Below are positions 1 through 11,133 of a stretch of DNA of 64,000 nucleotides, in pieces. Every line of letters starts with the position of its first letter. The stretch's first letter is position 1. The notes under the pieces are model-generated. The model was not told the origin of the DNA, ran no database searches, and saw only the letters and a list, made by a program, of their open reading frames with translations. The position numbers and the translations under genes are program-made. The stretch is from assembly GCA_963795485.1 (NCBI GenBank), contig CAWCIL010000008.1:744001-808000 (forward strand), written 5' to 3'. Source of the stretch: AP-15 sp963795485 (lineage in GTDB: Bacteria > Pseudomonadota > Alphaproteobacteria > ATCC43930 > CGMCC-115725).

Positions 1-68
1 CCTGTCTTACCATTTGAAAATCAAACCCCGGGGCCCGGCCCGCCTACGTATGCGCCAGCAGTCTTTAG

Positions 69-945
69 CTAAAAAATTTCGGTGCCGAAAGCTTGGTCGA
101 GGATTTCCGAGGGTTGCATGCCTGCCGCCCGCATCGCCCGGATTGTCAGCGCGTGGTCGCGTTTGGCGAGGCGGCGGCCGGTTGCGTCGGTCAAGCAGCT
201 CGTGGTGGCGGTAGCGCGGGGTCGGCAGGCCGAGCAGCGCCTGCAGCAGGCGATGGATGTGGGTCGAGGGTGCGAGGTCCGCGCCGCGGGTGACCAGGGT
301 CACCCCCTGGATCGCGTCGTCGACGGTGACCGCGAGATGATAGCTCGCCGGCACCTCCTTGCGCGCCAGCACCACGTCGCCGAGCGCCGCCGGATCGGCC
401 GGAACCCGGCGCGGTGCGCCGCCGCCCTCCTCGATCCAGTCGAGCGGACCGGCCAGCGCCAGGGCGCGGCCGAGGTCGAGCCGCAGCGCGTAGTCGAGCC
501 CGGCATTTTGCCTTTGCGCGCGCTCGGCCGGGTCGAGCCGCCGGCAGGTGCCGGGATAGGGCGGCCCGAACTCTCCCTGCGGCGCGCCGCCGGCACGGGC
601 GATCTCGGCCTGGATCTCGCGCCGGGTGCAGAAGCAGGGATACAGCACGCCCGCCGCCGTCAGCCGGTCGAGCGCCGCGCGGTAGTCGGCGAAATGCTCC
701 GACTGGCGGCGCACCGGCCCATCCCAGCCGATCCCGAGCCAGTCGAGATCCTCGACGATTGCCTCGGCATATTCCTCGCGGCACCGGGTCCGGTCGATGT
801 CCTCGAGGCGCAGCAGAAAGCGGCCGCCGGCGTCGCGCGCCGCGCGCCAGCCTTCGAGCGCCGCGCGAACATGGCCGAGATGCAGATACCCGGTCGGACT
901 CGGCGCAAACCGCGTCACCACCGGGCCGGCGCTCACGGCCCGCAC
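69..945 (-). CDS. gluQ: Glutamyl-Q tRNA(Asp) synthetase, frame interrupted near the 3' end
   Basis: GluQ glutamylates the queuosine of tRNA(Asp) and is a paralogue of the glutamyl-tRNA synthetase catalytic domain. The N-terminus reads TRFAPSPTGYLHLGH with the class I HIGH-like signature, followed by LRLEDID and the Cys-rich CFCTRREI segment, all usual for this family of about 300 residues. The start is GTG. Around 192-196 one extra base shifts the frame after HHELL; in the other frame the expected tail DATGRRLAKRDHALTIRAMR continues and stops at TAG 69-71. The nominal open frame to position 7 is therefore a wrong tail. The break removes the KMSKS-like loop from the frame as given. I consider it a sequence error. 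It is divergent from the esterase gene that follows. Confidence 0.85.
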
Positions 946-1019
946 CGCCGCGGGTGACAGCGGGGCGGTGTTTCGGCTATGGCTGATGCACCGGCTCCGC
1001 CATTCGAAAGACCGCGCCG

Positions 1020-1685
1020 ATGATGCCCAACCTTAGCGGACCATCTCGTCCACCTGCCACCGGCGGCAAGCCCACTCGCCTCGTCATCCTGCTGCACGGG
1101 CTGGGGGCGGACGGCAACGACCTGATCGGGCTGGCGCCCTCTTGGGCGCCGCTGTTGCCCGAGGCCGAGTTCCTGTCGCCGAACGCGCCGTTCCCGTGCG
1201 ACATGGCGCCCTACGGCTACCAATGGTACAGCTCGCAGGATCGCAGCCCCGGCGCGCAGCTGGCTGGCGTGCGCGCGGCGGCGCCGATCCTCGACGCCTT
1301 CATCGATGCGGCGCTCGAGGAACGCGGGCTCGACACCGGCGCCCTGGCGCTGGTCGGCTTTTCGCAGGGCTCGGTCATGTCGCTCTATGTCGGGCCGCGG
1401 CGGGCAAAGCCGATAGCCGGCATCGTCGCCTATTCGGGCCGGCTCGTCGCCCCCGAGCTGCTGCCGGCGGAACTGCGCTCGCGCCCGCCGATCCTGGTGG
1501 TTCACGGCACCGAGGACCCGCTCGTCCCCTATGCGGCGCTCGCCGAGGCCGAAGCCGGCCTCAAGGCCGCGGGCGTCCCGGTCGAGAGCCTGGCCTGCCC
1601 CGGCATCGGCCATTCGATCGATCCGGAAGGGCTGCGGCGCGGCGGACACTTCCTCAGGGACGCGCTCGCGCGAACGACGTCTTGA
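1020..1685 (+). CDS. Alpha/beta hydrolase, phospholipase/carboxylesterase family (YpfH-like)
   Basis: A cytosolic serine hydrolase of the carboxylesterase/thioesterase 2 family, 221 residues, the normal family length. Visible features are VILLHGLGADGNDL (oxyanion-hole strand), the nucleophile elbow GFSQG near residue 123, the acid Asp in HGTEDPLVP and the catalytic His in GIGHSID near the C-terminus. Substrate is not predictable; relatives hydrolyse short-chain acyl esters or thioesters. The 3' end overlaps the convergent tlpA-type gene by about 30 bp. Intact. Confidence 0.88.
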   Translation: MMPNLSGPSRPPATGGKPTRLVILLHGLGADGNDLIGLAPSWAPLLPEAEFLSPNAPFPCDMAPYGYQWYSSQDRSPGAQLAGVRAAAPILDAFIDAALEERGLDTGALALVGFSQGSVMSLYVGPRRAKPIAGIVAYSGRLVAPELLPAELRSRPPILVVHGTEDPLVPYAALAEAEAGLKAAGVPVESLACPGIGHSIDPEGLRRGGHFLRDALARTTS

Positions 1686-2244
1686 CGACCTCGCCCTGGC
1701 TCAGCAGCGGGTCGATGATCGCCAGCATCCTTGGCGAGTCCCAGTTCGCCTCGCCCTCGACCCGGCCCAGCACTCGGCCGTTGCGGTCGATCAGAAAGCT
1801 GGTCGGCAGGCCGTCGACCTTGAACGCCTGGGCGACCGTGCTCCGCGGGTCGAGATAGGTCTTGACCGCCTTGAGCCCGAGCCTCTCGACAAAGGGGGCC
1901 ACCGCCTTCTCGCCGCCGATATCTTCGGATATCGCCAGGATCGCGATTTTGTCGCCGAGCCGGGTCTGCAGCCGCTCCAACGAGGGCATCTCGCTACGGC
2001 ACGGCGCGCACCACGTGGCCCACAAATTGACCAGCACGATCCTGCCGGTGAAATCGGCGAGGCTGAGGGTCTGCCCTTCGGCATCGGTGAAGCTGATCTT
2101 GGGCGCCGGAGCCGGCGGCGACTCCGGAACAAACGCGCCGAGCGGCGGCTCATCGGCGGCGGACGAGGCGATTTGCGCGGCCGAGCAGACGCAAGGCGAC
2201 ATCAGCAGCAAAGCAAGGAATGCGGCGCGGCCCGATCTCATCAT
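1654..2244 (-). CDS. tlpA: TlpA/ResA-family periplasmic thiol-disulfide oxidoreductase
   Basis: 196 residues: a signal peptide or membrane anchor of about 22 residues (hydrophobic FLALLLMSPCVCSA), then a thioredoxin fold with the active site WATWCAPCRSEMP and the cis-Pro region GLPTSFLIDRNGRV. TlpA-type proteins reduce periplasmic cysteines, for example during cytochrome oxidase or cytochrome c assembly. The gene lies divergently upstream of argH, an arrangement common in alphaproteobacteria. Intact. The exact partner is unknown, so the symbol is by family. Confidence 0.85.
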   Translation of the reverse strand: MMRSGRAAFLALLLMSPCVCSAAQIASSAADEPPLGAFVPESPPAPAPKISFTDAEGQTLSLADFTGRIVLVNLWATWCAPCRSEMPSLERLQTRLGDKIAILAISEDIGGEKAVAPFVERLGLKAVKTYLDPRSTVAQAFKVDGLPTSFLIDRNGRVLGRVEGEANWDSPRMLAIIDPLLSQGEVVKTSFARARP

Positions 2245-2277
2245 CGCGTCCTTCGGCTCCGGCCCGGGCGACCGCAG

Positions 2278-3690
2278 ATGAGCGGCGACAAGGCTCTGAA
2301 TGAAACCCCGGCCAACGCCCTATGGGGCGGCCGTTTCGCCTCCGGTCCGGCCGAGATCATGCGCCGCATCAATGCCTCGATCGATTTCGACAAACGGCTC
2401 TGGGCCGAGGATGTCGCCGGCTCCACAGCGCATTGCGCGATGCTGGTGGCGCAGAACATCCTGTCGCCCGAAGATGGCGCGGCAATTGCGGCCGGTCTAG
2501 AGCAAATCCGAACGGAGATCGAAGGCGGCCGCTTCGTGTTCAGCGACGCGCATGAGGACATCCACTTGAATATCGAGGCGCGCCTCGCCGAGCTGATCGG
2601 TCCGGTCGCCGGCCGCCTCCACACCGCGCGCTCGCGCAACGACCAGGTCGCAACCGATCTCAAGCTGTGGCTGCGCGCGGCGATCGACCGCATCGAGGTT
2701 GCGCTGCGCGAATTGCAGCGGGCATTGATCGACCGCGCCGAGGCGGAGGCGGACACGGTGATGCCGGGCTTCACCCATCTGCAGATCGCCCAGCCGGTGA
2801 CCTTCGGCCATCATCTGATGGCCTATGTCGAGATGGTCGGCCGCGACCGCAGCCGGCTCGCCGATTGCCGGCGCCGAATGAACGAGTCGCCGCTCGGGGC
2901 CGCGGCGCTCGCCGGCACCTCATTCCCGATCGACCGCGATGCGACCGCTTCGGCGCTCGGCTTCGACCGACCCGCCGCCAATTCGCTCGACGCCGTCGCC
3001 GACCGGGATTTCGCGATCGAGTTTCTCGCCGCCGCCGCACTCGCCGGCACGCATCTGTCGCGCTTTGCCGAGGAAATCGTGATCTGGTGCAGCGACGCCT
3101 ACAAATTTGTCGAGCTCAGCGACGCCTTTACGACCGGCAGCTCGATCATGCCGCAGAAGCGCAACCCCGACGCGGCCGAGCTGGTCCGCGCCAAGACCGG
3201 GCGGCTCAACGGTGCGCTGATCGGATTGTTGACGGTCATGAAAGGGCTGCCGCTCGCCTACGGCAAAGACATGCAGGAAGACAAGGTCCCGGTCTTCGAC
3301 GCCGTCGACGCGCTCGAGCTCTGTCTCGCCGCCACGACCGGTATGGTGCGCGACCTGCACCCCGACCGCGAGCGCCTGCGGGCAGCGGCCGGGCGGGGCT
3401 TCTCGACCGCGACCGACCTTGCCGACTGGCTGGTGCGGGTCGCCGCGCTGCCGTTCCGTCGGGCTCACCATGCCACCGGACGGATCGTCAAACGCGCCGA
3501 GGAGTTGGGCTGTCTTCTCGCCGAGCTGCCGCTGTCCGAGCTGCAGACGATCGAGCCGGCAATCACCGTTGCCGTCTACGATGTGCTCGATCCCGAGCGG
3601 TCGGTCGCCAGCCGCGAAAGCTATGGCGGCACCGCGCCCGACCGCGTCCGAGCGGCTGTCGTCGCGGCGAGGAAGAGGTATTTGGGATGA
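2278..3690 (+). CDS. argH: Argininosuccinate lyase
   Basis: ArgH cleaves argininosuccinate to arginine and fumarate, the last step of arginine synthesis. The 470-residue protein has the expected start (WGGRFASGP near residue 14), HTARSRNDQV, and the fumarase/aspartase superfamily signature GSSIMPQKRNPD; the length is normal. The start ATG is at 2278; the open frame extends far upstream without homology. It is followed by the lipoprotein gene and lysA, the usual alphaproteobacterial order. Intact. Confidence 0.95.
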   Translation: MSGDKALNETPANALWGGRFASGPAEIMRRINASIDFDKRLWAEDVAGSTAHCAMLVAQNILSPEDGAAIAAGLEQIRTEIEGGRFVFSDAHEDIHLNIEARLAELIGPVAGRLHTARSRNDQVATDLKLWLRAAIDRIEVALRELQRALIDRAEAEADTVMPGFTHLQIAQPVTFGHHLMAYVEMVGRDRSRLADCRRRMNESPLGAAALAGTSFPIDRDATASALGFDRPAANSLDAVADRDFAIEFLAAAALAGTHLSRFAEEIVIWCSDAYKFVELSDAFTTGSSIMPQKRNPDAAELVRAKTGRLNGALIGLLTVMKGLPLAYGKDMQEDKVPVFDAVDALELCLAATTGMVRDLHPDRERLRAAAGRGFSTATDLADWLVRVAALPFRRAHHATGRIVKRAEELGCLLAELPLSELQTIEPAITVAVYDVLDPERSVASRESYGGTAPDRVRAAVVAARKRYLG

Positions 3691-3715
3691 GACGCGCCGG
3701 TCCTCCGGCTGCGGC

Positions 3716-3845
3716 GCCGCCCTCGGCCACCCATCCCCCTCCCATTCCCTCCCCCGCATGCGGGGGAGGGTTAGGGTGGGGGCAGGGCCCCGCCTCCCGC
3801 ACAATGCGAGAGAGGGGGCCGAGGCGCAGCGAAGCGGGTGAGGGC
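3716..3845. repeat. Dispersed palindromic intergenic repeat, family A
   Basis: The argH-lptM spacer is a GC-rich palindrome-bearing repeat. It contains CCCTCCCCCGCATGCGGGGG as a near-perfect hairpin, then a second arm ending in a CAGCGAAGCGGGTGAGGG-type motif. A closely similar arm occurs at 32345-32445 and fragments at about 19970-20050 and 51630-51655. Such extragenic repeats are common in alphaproteobacterial genomes. The GTG start of the next gene lies at its edge. Confidence 0.7.
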
Positions 3846-4020
3846 CGCCCGACCGGCGATAATTCTCTCCTCTGTCGAAAGGCGGCGGGCCGCGGCGAGC
3901 CTCGCCCTGCTTGTTTTCGTCCTGCTCGCGCCGGGGTTGGCGGGCTGCGGCAAAAAAGATGCGCCGGGCCCGCCGCCGGGCGCGCCCAACACCTATCCCC
4001 GGCCTTACCCGCGTGAGTGA
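3838..4020 (+). CDS. lptM: Small LPS-assembly-type lipoprotein (LptM/YifL-like)
   Basis: A 60-residue lipoprotein precursor. A hydrophobic stretch LALLVFVLLAPG precedes the lipobox LAGC; after the lipidated Cys comes GKKDAPGPPPGAP, the Lys/Pro-rich tail typical of the small lipoproteins encoded between argH and lysA. In E. coli the counterpart LptM assists LptD oxidative maturation at the outer membrane; function here is by analogy. GTG at 3838 is the only in-frame start before the hydrophobic core and lies in repeat A, so the N-terminus is uncertain. The stop overlaps the lysA start by 8 bases, implying translational coupling. Confidence 0.75.
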   Translation: MRAARPAIILSSVERRRAAASLALLVFVLLAPGLAGCGKKDAPGPPPGAPNTYPRPYPRE

Positions 4021-5318
4021 GTTCTTCGCCCATCGCGATGGCGAGCTGCACGCCGAAGAGGTCCCGGTCCGCCGGATCGCGCAGGCGGTCGGCACTCCCT
4101 TTTATGTTTACTCGGCCGCGGCGTTTGCCGCCGGATACCGGGACTTTGCCGCGGCGTTCGCGGCTGAGCGCGCGCTGATCTGCTACGCCGTCAAGGCCAA
4201 TTCCAACCTCGCGGTGCTGCGCCTTTTTGCCGGTCTCGGCGCCGGCGCCGACGTCGTCTCCGAAGGCGAGCTGCGGCGCGCGCTCGCCGCCGGCGTGCCG
4301 CCCGCGCGCATCGTCTTTTCGGGGGTCGGCAAGACCGCTGAGGAAATGGCCGCTGCGCTCGCCGCCGGGGTCCACCAGATCAACGTCGAATTGGTGCCGG
4401 AGCTCTACCGGCTGAGCGGCATCGCCGCGAAACTCGGGCGAACGGCGCCGGTGGCGCTGCGGGTCAACCCCGATGTCGATGCGCTGACCCACGCCAAGAT
4501 CGCGACCGGCAAGAAGGAGAACAAGTTCGGCATCGAGTTCGGCGAGGCGGCGGCGGCTTACCGTCTCGCCGCGTCGCTGCCCGGCATCGCTCCGGTCGGG
4601 CTCGCCGTGCACATCGGCTCGCAGCTCGTCGATCTCGTTCCCTACCGGCGCGCGTTCGAGCGCCTCGCCGAGCTGGTGGGTGTATTGCGGGCGAGCGGGC
4701 TCGCCGTTTCCCGCATCGACCTCGGCGGCGGCCTCGGTATCCGCTACCGCGACGAACGCCCGCCCGAGCCTGCGGATTACGCAAAATTGGTGCGCGAGAT
4801 TTTTGGCCCGCTCGACCTCGCCCTGGCACTCGAGCCGGGGCGGGCGCTGGCCGGTCCGGCGGGGCTCCTCGTCACGCAAATCGTCTATGTCAAAGCGGGG
4901 GGCGGAGAAGCGCTTTGTGATCGTCGACGCGGCGATGAACGATCTGATCCGACCGGCGCTCTATGACGCCTGGCACGACATCGTGCCGGTGCGTCTGCCA
5001 GGGCCCGCAGCGCCGGCGAGCCCGGCCGATGTCGTCGGCCCGGTGTGCGAAACCGGCGACACCTTTGCCGTCGATCGCGAGCTGCCGCCGTTGGCAGCGG
5101 GCGACCTCGTCGTCTTTACCGGAGCCGGGGCGTACGGAGCGGTCATGAGCTCGACCTACAACAGCCGCCTGCTGGTGCCCGAAGTGATGGTGGCCGACGA
5201 CCGTTTCGCGGTCATTCGGGCGCGGCCGAGCTATGACGAAATGCTGGCGCTCGATAGAATTCCGGACTGGCTCGATGCTGTCGCCCCGGATGCGGCGCGC
5301 AAGCGAGGTGCCGTATGA
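4013..5318 (+). CDS. lysA: Diaminopimelate decarboxylase, one frameshift
   Basis: LysA is the PLP-dependent enzyme converting meso-diaminopimelate to lysine. The alanine-racemase-type barrel shows the PLP lysine in CYAVKANSN, HIGSQ, DLGGGLGI and EPGRALAGPAG. At about 4898-4910, in a run of six G, one extra base shifts the frame; the other frame continues RFVIVDAAMNDLIRPALYDA and contains the C-terminal catalytic CETGD and GAYG motifs to the stop at 5318. Start GTG at 4013 overlaps the lipoprotein stop. The stop overlaps the next ATG (ATGA). Lysine/DAP metabolism is normally essential, so a sequencing indel is more likely than a pseudogene. Confidence 0.9.
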
Positions 5319-7793
5319 CCGATCGCCCGGCCGATCGCCCGACCCTCGTATGCGACGCGCTTGCGCCTCGCCCGCGCCGCGCTTGTGGTGGGAGCAGGTC
5401 TGGCCCGCCTGCTGGCCGGCGCTGGCCGTGCTCGGCCTATTTCTGGTGGTGGCGCTGTTCGGTCTGCTGCCGCTCCTCCCCGGCCTCGCCCATGCCGCGC
5501 TTTTGTTGGCGTTCGGCGCCGGCTTTCTGCTGGCGCTCGCGGCGTCGTTCCGCGGTGTCGCGATGCCCGACCGCGAGGCCGCCCGTCGCCGCATCGAGCG
5601 GGCAAGCGGGCTCTCGCATCGCCCGCTGCAAGCGCTTGCCGACCGGCCGAGCGCCCCGCTCGACCCGGCGGCGGCGCAGCTGTGGGACGCGCACCGACGG
5701 CGCATGGCGGCGGCGGCGCGCGGGCTGCGGATCGGCTGGCCCACCGCCGGATTCGCCGCCCGCGACCCTTGCGGCCTGCGCGCGGCGCTGGCGATGCTGC
5801 TGGTGCTCGGCGCGGTCGACGCCGGCGGCGATTGGCGCGACCGGCTTCTGCGCGCGGTCACGCCGGGCCTCGCCGGCGGAGCCCCCGCGATCGCCGCCAG
5901 CCTCGACATCTGGGTGACGCCGCCCGAATATACCGGGCTGCCGCCGCAATTTTTGCGGCCGGACAACCGTCAGACGATCCGCGTCCCGATCGGCAGCAAG
6001 CTGCTGGCGCAGGTGCATGGCGGAGGCTCCGTGCCGCGCCTGGCGATCGACGGCAAGCCGCCGCGACTTCGAGGCGATCGACAGGCAGGATTTCCGGGCC
6101 GAGTCGCTGTTGAAGACGGGCAAGCAGATCGAGGTGTCGCAGGACGGCGACGTGCTCGGCAGCTGGCCGATCGAGATCATCCCCGACAACCCGCCGACGG
6201 TCGCGTTCGCCAGGCCGCCCGAGGCGACGGTGCGACAGGCGCTGCGGATCGACTACCGCGCCGGCGACGACTACGGCGTCGAGAAGGTGACCGCGGTGAT
6301 CCGGCGCCGCGGGGGCAAACCCGCAGCCGCACACGGCGGCAATCCGGGCGAGGAAATAACGACTCGATCTGCCGTTGCCGGGGCTGCATCTCAAACAGGC
6401 GCAGGCGACCAGCTATCACGACCTGACGCCCTCTCCCTGGGCCGGGCTGCCGGTCGAGATCCGCCTCGTCGCCACCGACGCGCTGGGCCAAACGGGAGAG
6501 AGCGAGACCGGTGCGGATGAAGCTGCCCGAGCGCGTGTTCACCAACCCGGTGGCGCGGGCGATCATCGAACAGCGCAAGGAGCTGGCGATCGATCCGGGC
6601 TCGCGCATCCCGGTGGCCGAGATCCTCGGCGATCTGCGCTCGCGCCCGCAGCTCTACGACAACGACGACTTGGCGTTTCTCGGGCTTCGCGTCGCCGAGG
6701 AGCGGCTGCGGCTCAACCATGACGCCGCCTCGATCGCGCAAGTCCAGCAGCTGCTGTGGGACACGGCGCTGCGCATCGAGGACGGGCACGCCTCGCTGGC
6801 GCAGACCGAGCTTCGGCGGCTGGAGCGCCAACTGCAGGACGCGTTGGCGAAAAATGCGCCGGACCAGGAAATCGACCGCCTGATGAGCGAACTGAAGCAG
6901 GCGCTCGACCGCTATCTGCAGGCGCTGGCGCGAAAACATGGCGCGCCATCCCGAGCAGAGCAGGCAACCCTTCGACCCCTCGCACGGTCCTGAGCAGCCG
7001 CGATCTCGAGCATATGCTCGATCGCGCCCAAGAGCTCGCGAAGAACGGCGCCCGCGATCAGGCGCGCGAACTGTTGGCGCAGTTGCAGAACATGCTGGAA
7101 AATCTGCGCCTGGCGCGGCCGCAGCAGATGCAGCAGCAAGGATCGCGCGAGGCGCAGCAGATGATGAGCGGCATGCACGGGCTGATGCAGCGCCAGCAGC
7201 AGCTGCTCGACCGCAGCTTCCGCGCCGAGCAGCAAGCGCAGCAGGGGCGGATGGGCCTGCCCGGCGAGCAGGGCGGCGAACGGCCGGGCGCGAATGCCGA
7301 GATGGGGGACGCCGCCGGCCAGCAGGAAGCCTTGCGCCGCAGCCTCGGCGAGATGATGCGTCGAATGGGCGACGGGCTCGGTGAAATCCCCGAGCCGCTG
7401 GGCCGCGCCGAGCGGGCGATGAACCAGGCCGCCCAGGCGTTGCGCGGCGGACAGCCGGGCCAGGCGATCGGGCCGCAGACCAACGCCCTCGATCAGCTGC
7501 AGCAGGCGGCGCGCCAGTTCGCCCAGCAAATGCAGCGTCGCCTCGGCGCCGGCTGGGGTGAGCCGGCGGACAGCCAGCCGGGTGACGGGCAGCGCGACGG
7601 AATGAGGCGCGACCCGCTCGGCCGGCCGATGGCCAATGGCGGCGACTACGACACCGGCGACGTCAAGATCCCCGACAAGAGCACGATGCAGAAGGCGCGC
7701 GAAATCCTCGATGAGCTGCGTCGCCGCGCCGGCGAGCGCGATCGCCCGGAAATCGAGCACGATTACATCGACCGCTTGCTCCAGCGGTTCTGA
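5315..7793 (+). CDS. DUF4175/TIGR02302 membrane protein, at least five frameshifts
   Basis: Alphaproteobacterial TIGR02302 protein of unknown function, about 820 residues when frames are joined. The N-terminus has a pair of membrane segments (ALAVLGLFLVVALFGLLPLL and the next hydrophobic stretch), then a region with WVTPPEYTGLPPQFLR, the segment KLPERVFTNPVARAI, and a Gln/Met-rich C-terminal coiled coil (PQQMQQQGSREAQQMMSGMHG) ending DYIDRLLQRF. Reading continues across frames with breaks near 5355-5390, 6060, 6357, 6510 and 6935-6990. The ATG overlaps the lysA stop, so the two are probably coupled. The density of breaks is the highest of any recognisable gene in the first 10 kb, but no segment is missing. 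Confidence 0.8.
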
Positions 7794-7815
7794 GCAGCCG
7801 GCCGATGATTACGGG

Positions 7816-8536
7816 ATGTTCATTCGCTCGTCCCGCGGTAGAGTTCGGCCGGTGATAAATCGGCGCCTGCTTCTCTCGATAGCGGCCGGCTGGGCGGCGT
7901 GGCCCCTGGCCCCGCGGCCCGCGCGTGCGGTGCCGCGGCCGCCGACGTTGCGCCGGCTGCGCCTCGTCAACGCGCATACCGGCGAGACTTTTACCGGCGC
8001 TTACCGCGACGGCAACGGGCCGATCCCCGAGGCGATCGAGGATCTCTGCGTCTTTCTGCGCGACTTTCATTGTGGCGCCAAGACCGAGATGGATGTCGGC
8101 GTCATCGACTTTCTCGCCGATGTTCTCGATGCCGTCGGCGAAACCAAGGCCACGATCCTCTCCGCCTACCGCACGCCCGAAACCAACGCGATGCTGGCGC
8201 GCACCACCTTTGGCGTGGCCGAGCACAGCCAGCACATGTACGGCCGGGCACTCGACTTTTGCCTTGGCGCAAAGCTCGGCGAGGCAATGCAGGCGGCGCG
8301 GGCGATGCGGCGGGGCGGCGTCGGCTGGTACCCGCATTCGGGCTTTATCCACATCGACATCGGGCCCGGTGCGCAACTGGGATCTCGACGAGGGCGGTCT
8401 CGGCAACTTGTTGCTGTTCGACGGCAAGGGCGGGCTGGTGCCGTTCGGCGGCGCGCACCGCCCGCTGAGCGTGGCCGAGCGCCTGTCCTTGCAGCGCCAG
8501 CTCGCCCGCGCCGAGTTCATCGCCCGCCGGCATTAG
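7816..8536 (+). CDS. DUF882/YcbK-like M15 peptidase, exported, one frameshift
   Basis: Family of M15-like peptidoglycan peptidases (MepK/YcbK relatives). After an N-terminal signal with a twin-arginine-like NRRLLLSIAAGWAAW comes the peptidase core: SAYRTPETN, the zinc ligands in HSQHMYGRALDF, and GWYPHSGFIHIDIGP. At about 8366-8372 an extra C in a CCC run shifts the frame; the other frame continues VRNWDLDEGGLGNLLLF to the stop at 8536. Start ATG 7816 was chosen over GTG 7852 because it lies closer to the usual N-region, but either is possible. Predicted periplasmic, acting on cell-wall crosslinks. Confidence 0.8.
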
Positions 8537-8634
8537 CGCCGGTGCGCCGGAAACCGCGGGCTCGGCGCCGTACCTTCGCCCGCTGCGTCGGTTTGGGCTT
8601 GCGTTGTCGCCGTCGGCACCCGATACCTTTCGCC

Positions 8635-11133
8635 ATGGCTATGTTCAGCCCCGCTCCGCGGCTCGTCGCGGTCCTCGGGCCGACCAACACCGGCAAGACC
8701 CATCTCGCCATCGAGCGCATGCTCGGCCACAAGAGCGGGATGATCGGGTTTCCGCTGCGCCTGCTGGCGCGCGAGAACTACGATCGCATCGTCAGGCTGA
8801 AGGGCGCGCGCGCGGTGGCGCTGATCACCGGCGAAGAAAAGATCCTGCCGCCCAACCCGTCCTATTTCGTGTGCACCGTCGAATCGATGCCGCTCGACCG
8901 GCCGGTCGATTTCCTCGCCGTCGACGAGATCCAGCTGTGCGCCGATCCCGAGCGCGGCCACGTCTTTACCGCCCGCCTGTTGGAGGCGCGCGGCCTCGCC
9001 GAGACGATGTTTCTCGGCGCCGACACGATCAAGCCGCTGATGCGCCGGCTGGTCCCGGAGATCGAGCATATCAGCCGGCCGCGGTTTTCGACGCTCTCCT
9101 ATACCGGACACAAAAAGGTGACGCGGCTGCCGCCGCGCAGCGCCGTCGTCGCCTTTGCCGTCGCTGACGTGTTCTCGTTGGCCGAGCTGATCCGCCGCCA
9201 GCGCGGCGGCACCGCGGTCGTCTTGGGCGCGCTCAGCCCGCGGGCGCGCAACGCCCAGGTCGGCATGTTCCAGGCTGGCGAGGTCGATTATCTCGTCGCC
9301 ACCGACGCGATCGGCATGGGGCTCAACATGGATCTCGACCATGTCGCCTTTGCCCGGACGGCCAAGTTCGACGGCCGCGGCCCGCGCCGGCTGACCGCCG
9401 CCGAGATCGCCCAGATCGCCGGCCGCGCCGGGCGCCATATGAGCGACGGCACCTTCGGCACCACCGCCGAGCAGGGGCCGCTCGGCCCCGAGATCGTCGA
9501 GGCGGTCGAGACGCACCGCTTCGATCCCTTGACCCGGCTCAACTGGCGCAATACCCGCCTGCGCTTCGGCTCGGTCGACGCCTTGCTGAAAAGCCTCGAC
9601 GAGCGGCCGGCGATCCCGGGCCTCGTCCAGGCGCGCGAGGCCGACGACCACCGCGCCTTGCAGGCGCTCGCCCGCAACCGCGAGGTCGCCGCCCTCGCCC
9701 GCCACCGCGGCGCGGTGCGGCTCCTCTGGGAGGTCTGCCAGATCCCCGACTTCCGCAAGGTGATGAGCGAGACCCACACCAGGCTGCTGGCCCATATCTT
9801 CGGCCATCTCGCCGGACCGGAAGAACGGCTGCCGACCGCCTGGATCGCCGCTCAGATCGCCAATTTCGATCGTGTCGACGGCGACATCGACACGCTGATG
9901 GCGCGCATCGCGCATGTCCGCACCTGGACCTACATCACCCATCGCGGCGACTGGGTCGAGGGTGCGACCGCCTGGCAGGAGCGCGCCCGCGGCATCGAGG
10001 ATCGGCTCTCCGACGCGCTTGCACGACCGGATCACCCAGCGCTTCGTCGATCGCCGCTCAGCCTTTCTGGTGCGGCGGCTGGGCTCCGAGGACGAGCTCT
10101 CGGCCGCCGTTTCGGCGGCCGGCGAGGTGCGGGTCGAGGGCGCCTATGTCGGCCGGCTCGACGGTCTGCGCTTTCTCCCGGACGCGATCGACGGGGTCGA
10201 GATGCGGATGCTGAACGCCGCCGCCAGCCGCGTGCTGCGCAGCGAGGTGGCCGCGCGGGTGCGACGCCTTGCGAGCCGATGCGGACGCGGCCTTCGCGAT
10301 CGACGCCGCCGGTATCGTGCGCTGGCAGGGCGGCCCGGTCGGCCGGCTCGTCGCCGGCGAGCGGATGCTGACGCCGCGGGTCGAGCCGCTCGCCGGCGAC
10401 TTTGTCGAAGGCGAGGCGCGCGAGAAGATCCGCCAGCGGCTCTCGGCTTTTGTTCGGGCCGAGGTCGAGCGCCGGCTGGCGCCGCTGTTCGCGATTTCCG
10501 CCCTGCCGCTCGGCGGGGTCGGGCGCGGGCTCGCCTTTCAGCTCGCCGACGCGCTCGGCGCCCTGCCGGCGGTCGAGGTCGCGCAGCCAGTTCGCGGCGC
10601 TCGACCGAGCCGACCGCGCCGCTCTCTCCCGGCACGGCGTGCGCTTCGGCACCGAAACCATCTATGTCGAGCCGTTGCTGCGGCCCGAGGCGCTGCGCTT
10701 TCGCGGCCCTCTTTGGGCGGTGTCGGCACGGACGCGAGGTGCCGCAGCTGCCGCCGGCGCGGCGGCTCGCCAAGGCCATCGAAACCGATCCGGCGTTGCC
10801 GCCGTCGTTTTATGCGGCGCTCGGCTTTTTCGTCGCCGCCCGCCTCGCCCTGCGCGCCGATCGGCTGGAGCGGCTCGCCGCGGCGGCGCGGCGCCTCGCC
10901 CGCAAGGGGCCGTTCGCGGCCGACGAGCGGCTCGCCTCGATCGCCGGCGTCGAGCCGGGCGGGCTGCGCCCATTACTGACCGCGCTCGGCTATCGCGCGG
11001 TGATCGCCGCCGGCGCCGAGACCTTTGTCGCGCGGCCGCGCCGCCGTCGCGATGTCGATCGACCGCAGCCGTCGACCGCCGCGCACGGGAGGGCCATCCA
11101 TTCGCCAAATTGCGGGAGCTGAAGCTCGCCTGA
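8635..11133 (+). CDS. SUV3-like DExH RNA helicase, several frameshifts in the C-terminal half
   Basis: A helicase of the mitochondrial SUV3/alphaproteobacterial type. Motifs: Walker A GPTNTGKTH, motif II FLAVDEIQLC, the GALSPRARN region, motif V AIGMGLNMDL and motif VI QIAGRAGRH. The first 460 residues read in one frame. From about 10018 the C-terminal domain hops frames (near 10018, 10263, 10590, 10730 and 11085), each segment still recognisable, ending with the conserved tail HPFAKLRELKLA and stop 11131-11133. SUV3 relatives act in RNA degradation; the bacterial role is poorly defined. The S4 gene follows immediately. Confidence 0.85.
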